DNA of 64,000 nt from JACVRW01 sp963827065. GTDB taxonomy: Bacteria; Actinomycetota; Thermoleophilia; Solirubrobacterales; Thermoleophilaceae. This document shows positions 59,124 to 64,000 of this stretch, piece by piece (the stretch's first letter is position 1; each line of letters opens with the position of its first letter). Position numbers and translations under genes: made by a program. The DNA lies in the NCBI GenBank assembly GCA_963827065.1, contig CAWGZM010000007.1:337743-401742 (forward strand), written 5' to 3'. The notes beneath the pieces were generated by a model. The model saw only the letters and a list, made by a program, of their open reading frames with translations, was not told the origin of the DNA and did no database searches.

Positions 59124-59512
59124 CGTGAGGCCCCCGCCGGCACCAGGTGCGCCTGGCCGGAGCGGTCGCCGTTGCCGTTGCCGTTGCGGTCGACGGCCGC
59201 GCGCAACGAGGGGTAGATCTCGAACAGCTCGTCGAACCGCGTGATCTGGAAGATCCTCAGCACGCTCTGATTCGCCAGTACGAGCGCCAGCCGTCGCTCG
59301 GACCGCTCGAGGCGCTCCCGGGCGGCGTTCAAGGTCCCGAGCCCTCTGGAGTCTAGAAAGCGGCAGCACGTCAAGTCGACGATCACGTCACCCGTCCGGT
59401 CCTCGGTCACGCCGAGCAGCGCCTGCTCGAGCGCCAGCACCGTCGCCAGGTCGACCTCTCCCAGGACCGAGACCACGGGCGCCCCAGTGTCGAGCTGCTC
59501 GGTCGTCGCCAC
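59120..59512 (-). CDS. STAS-domain anti-sigma factor antagonist-like protein
   Basis: A 130-residue STAS protein: PVVSVLGEVDLATVLALEQA (about 16-36), VIVDLTCCRFLDSRGLGTLN (about 48-67, with Ser in the phosphorylation position FLDSRGL) and a C-terminal helix FDELFEIYP. Such proteins bind anti-sigma kinases and release sigma factors when dephosphorylated. GTG 59512 is chosen because GGAGG lies 6 nt upstream; starts further up give a non-conserved Arg-rich leader. The C-terminal NGNGNGDRSG is low complexity. It starts a four-gene coupled operon. Confidence 0.85.
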   Translation of the reverse strand: MATTEQLDTGAPVVSVLGEVDLATVLALEQALLGVTEDRTGDVIVDLTCCRFLDSRGLGTLNAARERLERSERRLALVLANQSVLRIFQITRFDELFEIYPSLRAAVDRNGNGNGDRSGQAHLVPAGASR

Positions 59513-60123
59513 ACGAAACCTCCGACCGGCTCCGGCCAGGCCGCGGCGAGCGAATCGCCTCAGCCCGTGCGAACGATGCGGCGCCCCGGCCGGGGTAGAC
59601 CCCCGGTGGGGGCCCTCGCCCCGCGTCTCGCGACACAACGCGCTCTGCCATGCCTGACCTCCTGCGTCTCGGGTCTCTCGCGCCGACCGAAGGGCTGGGG
59701 CCGGCACACTTTCGACCGGACGCTGAGGTCGAGGTCGCCAGGACCGAGGTGCTGGGGTCCAAGCACTCTTGAGCGTACCACTCAGGAAACGCTCGATCTG
59801 ACTGCATCGAGTGTCTGGCGTCTAGACCCGCTAGTGAGCTCCGAAGCGCACGATCCGCTTCGCGTGCTGATGCCAACCAGCGACAGGAACGCCTCAAGAC
59901 GACCACGGAGTTGGTGGCCGCCATGGGTCACCACGTGATCGCGCGCAGCCTTGAGGTCTCCGAAGTCGCGTGGGGTGTACCTGACTCCCGAGCTGTTCGA
60001 GGCTGGCCGAAGGCTCGCCGGCGAGCACGGTGCTGCGGAGAACATGCAATGCCGGACGGGTTACGATGATGCGCGCGCGTCGGTATCCGGTGCGTTGCTC
60101 AGCTGCTCGAAGAGGAGTGGTGC
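59513..60123. other. Intergenic stretch with a decayed gene remnant
   Basis: Between the STAS operon (minus) and the nitric oxide reductase (plus) about 610 nt hold no intact gene. Long plus-strand frames here are Arg/Pro-rich shadows. A response-regulator-like remnant (see 59834-59980) is the only recognisable coding trace. The promoter of the reductase is expected near the right end, but I cannot point to a clear box for a nitric-oxide-responsive regulator. Confidence 0.4.
59834..59980 (+). pseudogene. Frameshifted remnant of a response-regulator receiver gene
   Basis: From GTG 59834 the frame reads VSSEAHDPLRVLMP. From about 59873 another frame continues NQRQERLKTTTELVAAMGHH then VIARSLEVSEVA. 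Joined, this equals the first ~40 residues of actinobacterial receiver proteins (LRVLIANxRQERL...LGHxVVARExxVxxV). A one-base change separates the two halves. Similarity ends near 59980, so the phosphorylation site and any output domain are absent. It is a dead fragment. Confidence 0.45.
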
Positions 60124-62454
60124 GTGGCGGCAAGTCGCAGGGATCTGCTCGTGTCGAAGGGGTGGGTTCAGGGCGTTGTCCTCGTGATGCTGTTTGGGTT
60201 CTTCGTGCTGGGGCTGCTGGCGTATCGCACCTATCAGGCCAAGCCGCCGATTCCCGAGCGCGTGGTGGACCCGGCGGGCGAGTTGGTCTACACCGAGCGC
60301 GATGTCGAGCGCGGCCAGGAGGTCTTTCTCAGCAACGGCCTGATGGAGTACGGGTCGGTGTTCGGCCACGGCGCCTACCTGGGCCCCGACTACACCGCCG
60401 ACTATCTGCGCCGGGCCGCGAATCAGGTCACGCGCAGCTACGGCGGCGAGCGTTCAGACACCGCCGCGCGGCGCACGATCGAGGACTTCCGCACCAACCG
60501 TTACGACGACCGGACGGGTGTGCTGGAGCTGACCGAGCCCCAGGCCGAGGCCCACCGCCGGCTGGTCGCCCACTACTCGCGCTTTTTCTCCGAGCCCACC
60601 ACCAAGCACGGCCTGCGCCCGGACGCGATCACCGACCGCGGGGACCTCGCCGCGCTGACGGCGTTTTTCGGCTGGACGGCCTGGGCCGGCGCCGCCGAGC
60701 GGCCGGGTCACAACTACTCGTACACCAACAACTGGCCGCCGGAGCCGCGGGTGGACAACCAGCCGACGGCGAACGTGGTCGTGTGGTCGGTGCTATCGCT
60801 GATCGCGCTGCTGGGCGGCATCGGGCTGCTGTTCGCCGCCTTCGGGCGCTGGAACATCCTGGGCTGGCACGGCCGCGAGCAGGCCTCGCTCAGCTTCCGC
60901 ACCCCGGGCGACGTGGCGCTCACGCCGGCGCAGCGGGCCTGCGCCTGGTTCTTCTTCGTGATGGCGGCGCTGTTCGTTATTCAGGTGCTGGTTGGCGCCG
61001 CCTCGCAGCACTATCGCGCCGAGCTGGCGAGTTTCTTCGGGCTCAACCTGGCCGAGCTTCTGCCCTTCAACCTGATGCGCACCTGGCACGTGCAGCTCGC
61101 GATCTTCTGGGTGGCCACCTCGTTCGTCGCGGCCGGCATCTTCCTGGCGCCGATGATCGCCCGGCGCGAGCCGCGCGGCCAGGGCAAGCTCGCCTTCCTG
61201 CTGCTGGGCGCGCTGGCTGTAGTCGTGTTCGGCACGCTGATCGGCTCGTTCCTGGGCATCCATGGCGTCCTCGGCGACGCGGCGACCAACTGGTTCGGGC
61301 TGCAGGGCTTCGAGTACCTCGACCTGGCGCGCGTCTGGCAAGTGCTGCTTTCGATCGGGCTGTTCGTCTGGGTGTTCATGCTCTGGCGGGTGCTGCGCAC
61401 ACGCCTGCGCAGAGAGCACGCGGGCAACATGCCTTGGCTGTTCTTCATGGCGGCGCTGGCCATCCCGGCCTTCTACGCGGTCGGCCTGATCGCGCAGACC
61501 GGCCAGCACTTCACGGTCAACGAGTTCTGGCGCTTCTGGGTCGTGCACCTCTGGGTGGAGGACTTCCTCGAGCTGTTCACGACCGTGATGGTCGCCTACA
61601 TGTTCGTGCTGCTCGGGGTGGTGCGCGAGAAGGTCGCGCTGACGGTGATCCTGCTCGACATCGGCCTCTACTCGGCGGGTGGTGTGATCGGCACGATGCA
61701 CCACGTCTACTTCTCCGGTGAGCCGGCCGAGCACATGGCGCTGGGCGCCTTCTTCAGCGCCGCCGAGGTGATCCCGCTGACGTTCCTGACCGTCGAGGCG
61801 TGGTCGTTCCTGCAGCTCGGCGCGGCTCAGGAGTCGAGGTCGCGCACGCCCTTCCCGCACCGCTGGGCGGTGATGTTCCTCGTGTCCGTGGGCTTCTGGA
61901 ACTTCCTCGGCGCGGGCATCTTCGGGTTCCTGGTCAACCTGCCGGTGGTCTCCTACTACGAGATCGGCACCGCGCTCACCGCCAACCACGCCCACGCGGC
62001 GATGATGGGCGTGTACGGCATGCTCGCGATCGGACTGGCGCTGTTCTGCCTGCGCTACCTGATCCCGGCCGAGCGCTGGCCCGAGAAGTGGGCGCGCATC
62101 GCGTTCTGGTCGACCAACATCGGGCTCGCCTGGATGTGCTTCGCCACGCTGCTCCCGCTCGGGATCGCCCAGCTCTACAAGTCGGTCAACGACGGCTACT
62201 GGGAGGCGCGCGACCTGAACTTCCTGACCGAGGACACGAACACGCTGATCGAATGGCTGCGCCTACCCGGGGACATCGTCTTCATCGCGGGCGGCGCGCT
62301 CCCGGTGCTCTACATCGCGTTCATCGGCATTCGCCACACGGTCAGACGGGTCACGCTCGAGGAACCCGAGGGCATCCTGTTCACCGAGATCGACGATCGC
62401 GGCGGTGTGAGCGGAGTCAGCCCCGACGAGGCCGCCGCGGCGAGGCTGACATGA
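60124..62454 (+). CDS. norB: Quinol-dependent nitric oxide reductase (qNor), large subunit
   Basis: A 776-residue single-chain qNor. The N-terminal extension (about 40-250) with GQEVFLSNGLMEYGSVFGHG and NNWPPEP replaces the cytochrome c subunit. The heme-copper core has 12-13 membrane helices. Metal ligands are seen in MRTWHVQLAIFW, the HLWVEDFLELF glutamate motif (WVHLWVE-type), TMHHVYFSG and NHAHAAMMG. It reduces 2 NO to N2O with quinol, protecting from NO. GTG 60124 has AGAGGAG 6 nt upstream. The next gene overlaps its stop (ATGA). The signature Glu residues that distinguish it from oxidases are present. Confidence 0.94.
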   Translation: MAASRRDLLVSKGWVQGVVLVMLFGFFVLGLLAYRTYQAKPPIPERVVDPAGELVYTERDVERGQEVFLSNGLMEYGSVFGHGAYLGPDYTADYLRRAANQVTRSYGGERSDTAARRTIEDFRTNRYDDRTGVLELTEPQAEAHRRLVAHYSRFFSEPTTKHGLRPDAITDRGDLAALTAFFGWTAWAGAAERPGHNYSYTNNWPPEPRVDNQPTANVVVWSVLSLIALLGGIGLLFAAFGRWNILGWHGREQASLSFRTPGDVALTPAQRACAWFFFVMAALFVIQVLVGAASQHYRAELASFFGLNLAELLPFNLMRTWHVQLAIFWVATSFVAAGIFLAPMIARREPRGQGKLAFLLLGALAVVVFGTLIGSFLGIHGVLGDAATNWFGLQGFEYLDLARVWQVLLSIGLFVWVFMLWRVLRTRLRREHAGNMPWLFFMAALAIPAFYAVGLIAQTGQHFTVNEFWRFWVVHLWVEDFLELFTTVMVAYMFVLLGVVREKVALTVILLDIGLYSAGGVIGTMHHVYFSGEPAEHMALGAFFSAAEVIPLTFLTVEAWSFLQLGAAQESRSRTPFPHRWAVMFLVSVGFWNFLGAGIFGFLVNLPVVSYYEIGTALTANHAHAAMMGVYGMLAIGLALFCLRYLIPAERWPEKWARIAFWSTNIGLAWMCFATLLPLGIAQLYKSVNDGYWEARDLNFLTEDTNTLIEWLRLPGDIVFIAGGALPVLYIAFIGIRHTVRRVTLEEPEGILFTEIDDRGGVSGVSPDEAAAARLT

Positions 62455-62975
62455 GCGCCGAGACGCTGCTCGCGGGCGCCTACTCTCTCGGTCTACTTCT
62501 GTCCGCCGGCGTGCTCGAATGGCTGTCGGCGCACACCCACCGGCGGTCGTTGCGCTACCGCACCGCCGGGTTCGACTACCAACCGGACCATGACGTCTGG
62601 GTCTGCCCCGAGGGCGAGGATCTCTGGCCACACGAGTTCGACCATGAGCGGCGGCTGGTGCGCTACCGCGCGCGGGCGCACGTGTGCAACCGCTGCCCCC
62701 TCAAGGAGGGCTGCACGGACTCCGACCAGGGCCGCGAGATAGTCCGCCCGCTCGACCCCTGGCCCCATTCCGAGGCCGGACGCTTCCACCGCGTGATCGC
62801 CATAATGCTGGTCGCTTTGGCTGGCTTTGTCGCCGCCGTGGCGCTCGCCCGCAACCACGACCCCGCCGAGGCCGGGCTGCTCGTGGGCCTCCTGGCGACG
62901 TGCGCGCTGGTAACCCGACTGCTCCTGCGCGACCTTCGTTCCCACCCGGCCAACTTCCCGGAGCCCGCCCCGTAG
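62451..62975 (+). CDS. Membrane protein with transposase-like four-Cys zinc-binding segment, coupled to qNor
   Basis: A 174-residue protein. TM helices are at about 5-25, 115-133 and 141-158. Between the first two lies a soluble segment with Cys 52, 79, 82 and 88 (VCPEGEDLW...VCNRCPLKEGCTD then QGREI). This segment matches, in order and spacing, the zinc-binding end of IS1182-type DDE transposases, but no DDE core is present. It may be a domesticated metal-binding module. Its ATG overlaps the qNor stop, so the proteins are probably made together. Role unknown; a redox or NO-related accessory is one idea. Confidence 0.6.
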   Translation: MSAETLLAGAYSLGLLLSAGVLEWLSAHTHRRSLRYRTAGFDYQPDHDVWVCPEGEDLWPHEFDHERRLVRYRARAHVCNRCPLKEGCTDSDQGREIVRPLDPWPHSEAGRFHRVIAIMLVALAGFVAAVALARNHDPAEAGLLVGLLATCALVTRLLLRDLRSHPANFPEPAP

Positions 62976-63111
62976 CAGGGCTGCGCATCAGGAGACCCTG
63001 ATGCTCATCGTTAATCGGCGTTGCGGGGCTGGCCCGTGCCACGATTGCGCTCAGCCTGCGCATATTGCGCGGGTACGAGCGACGAATCCTTTCCCGCCCG
63101 GCGGCTCCGTC
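62976..63111. other. Short intergenic region between convergent genes
   Basis: About 136 nt separate the qNor-coupled gene from the MgtE-like gene. I see no clear hairpin terminator and no gene. Confidence 0.4.
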
Positions 63112-64000
63112 TCAGACCACGATCGCCACCACGATCGCCAGGTAGACAGCGATCGAGAGCAGATCTTGAAAAACCGTCGCCAGCGGCCCGGAGCCGAAGG
63201 CCGGGTCTTTGCCGAGGCGCTGGAACGCGGCGGGCAGTGCCGTCGCCACCAGGGTCGCGATCGAACAGCTCGCGAACATCGCCAGCGCGACCGCAACGGC
63301 GACCTCTAGGTCACCCCAGCCGACCAGCGCGAACGCAAGGAAGGCTCCACCGATCACGATGCCCATGACGACGCCGGTGAGCAATTCGCGGGCTAGCACC
63401 GAACGAACGGTGACTCCTGCCGCGAGCGCCCGGATCAGCACCGTCTCGGTTTGCGTACCGACCGCGTCAGCCATGTAGACCACGGCGGGGATGAAGAAGG
63501 CGAGCAGCACGTTCGCCTCGAGCTGCCGCTTAAAGCCTCCGACGATCGCGGTCGCGGCCATGGCCCCGAGCAGCCCGACCAGCAGCCAGGGCAGTCGATG
63601 CCAGAGGCGTTGCGCGACAGGCTCCTCGGCGGCGCCGCGCGCGCGTGCCGTCCCGAGGCGATAGCCCCCGAGGCGCGCGAGGTCCTCTTCGTGCTCCTCC
63701 AGCAGGACTCGCAGCATCCGGTACGGCGGGATCAGCCCCAGGAACCGGCCGTCGGCGTCGACCACAGCCAGGCTGCTTTCGTGGCGGTCCACCATTCCCC
63801 GCGCGGCGCGCTCCTGGTCGGTATCCGGCGCGACCTTCGGCGGGTCGGGGTCCATGATGTCCCCGACGCCGGCGTTCGAGTCGGCGGCCAGAAGGCGCTC
63901 GATCGAGACCAAGCCGACGAGCCTCCCGGACTCGAGAACGACGACATCCTCGGCGCACCGAAACTCGCGCCCAACAAGCTGCCCCCTGACCTCGCCGACG
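63112..64000 (-). CDS. mgtE: Magnesium transporter MgtE (N-terminus beyond right edge)
   Basis: The last ~295 residues of a gene entering from the right edge. Part of one CBS domain is seen (VVVLESGRLVGLVSIERLL, then DIMDPD), and the second is complete (MVDRHESSLAVVDADGRFLG). A linker follows, then five membrane helices with LPWLLVGLLGAMAATAIVGG, FFIPAVVYMADAVGTQTETV and LLTGVVMGIVIGGAFLAF. These match the MgtE channel, where CBS domains bind Mg and close the pore. The GTQTETV segment carries the pore-lining residues. The frame is open to base 64000, so the true start is outside the window. Confidence 0.9.
   Translation of the reverse strand, partial: VGEVRGQLVGREFRCAEDVVVLESGRLVGLVSIERLLAADSNAGVGDIMDPDPPKVAPDTDQERAARGMVDRHESSLAVVDADGRFLGLIPPYRMLRVLLEEHEEDLARLGGYRLGTARARGAAEEPVAQRLWHRLPWLLVGLLGAMAATAIVGGFKRQLEANVLLAFFIPAVVYMADAVGTQTETVLIRALAAGVTVRSVLARELLTGVVMGIVIGGAFLAFALVGWGDLEVAVAVALAMFASCSIATLVATALPAAFQRLGKDPAFGSGPLATVFQDLLSIAVYLAIVVAIVV

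Noticed and set aside
59567..59938. A 123-codon plus-strand gene upstream of qNor
   Set aside because: Arg/Pro/Trp-rich composition without a domain; only its last part coincides with the response-regulator remnant.
1..64000. CRISPR arrays, rRNA genes, complete insertion sequences, plasmid origin
   Set aside because: No regularly spaced repeats, rRNA core sequences, intact transposase or replication genes were seen.

Overview
The window is a GC-rich actinobacterial chromosome segment. Several things point to Thermoleophilia/Solirubrobacterales: very high third-position GC, many GTG starts, a secreted collagen-like protein opening with the LPANSVG...KKNAV type of sequence, an F420-type (deazaflavin) nitroreductase, a single-chain SecDF, and a small secreted protein with a CNAGRGNGSEG motif. 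This placement is inference; no rRNA or species marker lies in the window.

Layout. (1) 1-7,700: exopolysaccharide export and modification. It holds a Wzx-type flippase running off the left edge, three secreted polysaccharide lyase-like proteins (two are tandem duplicates), a LuxR-type regulator, a membrane sugar-1-phosphate transferase and a degenerate RmlA-like nucleotidyltransferase. (2) 7,890-13,520: regulation. It holds an ECF sigma factor, a three-gene operon in which two paralogous small proteins flank a 952-residue LuxR-type ATPase regulator, a structured divergent intergenic region, and a diacylglycerol-kinase-like gene. (3) 13,520-34,024: a conserved core block on the minus strand (rel, recJ, secDF, Zn-ribbon/PAS protein, ruvB, ruvA, ruvC, DoxX-like, yebC). 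It is split between recJ and secDF by about 8 kb of plus-strand accessory genes at 18,559-26,778: a TPR fragment, an acyltransferase-like/cyclic-nucleotide-binding fusion, a carboxyl-methyltransferase-like enzyme, a SARP/BTAD-type giant regulator, and two secreted proteins. (4) 34,050-53,900: a methyltransferase, a 973-residue secreted BNR/PKD/LamG protein, the pyridoxal-phosphate operon pdxS-pdxT with an M29 aminopeptidase, a patatin, M1 and M28 peptidases, an alpha/beta hydrolase, an ABC-2 exporter whose ATPase gene carries a frameshift, an RpiR regulator, a GST, a coupled pair of secreted phosphoesterase/glycosidase genes, and a TetR/cupin divergon with two clear operators. (5) 53,980-55,440: a scarred tRNA-Met(CAT) locus with two decayed tyrosine-recombinase fragments. 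(6) 55,515-64,000: a DMT-type transporter, a translationally coupled STAS / transaldolase / fatty-acid desaturase / helical protein operon, a decayed response-regulator fragment, a quinol nitric oxide reductase with a coupled zinc-ribbon membrane protein, and the C-terminal part of an MgtE magnesium transporter running off the right edge.

The best candidate for an undescribed system is the plus-strand island inside the rel-recJ/secDF block. An apparent N-acyltransferase is gated by a C-terminal cyclic-nucleotide domain and overlaps by 4 nt a TIGR00027-like methyltransferase. Next to them sits a SARP-like regulator with direct heptamer repeats in front of the following secreted-protein gene. 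No plasmid, CRISPR array, rRNA or intact insertion sequence was seen.
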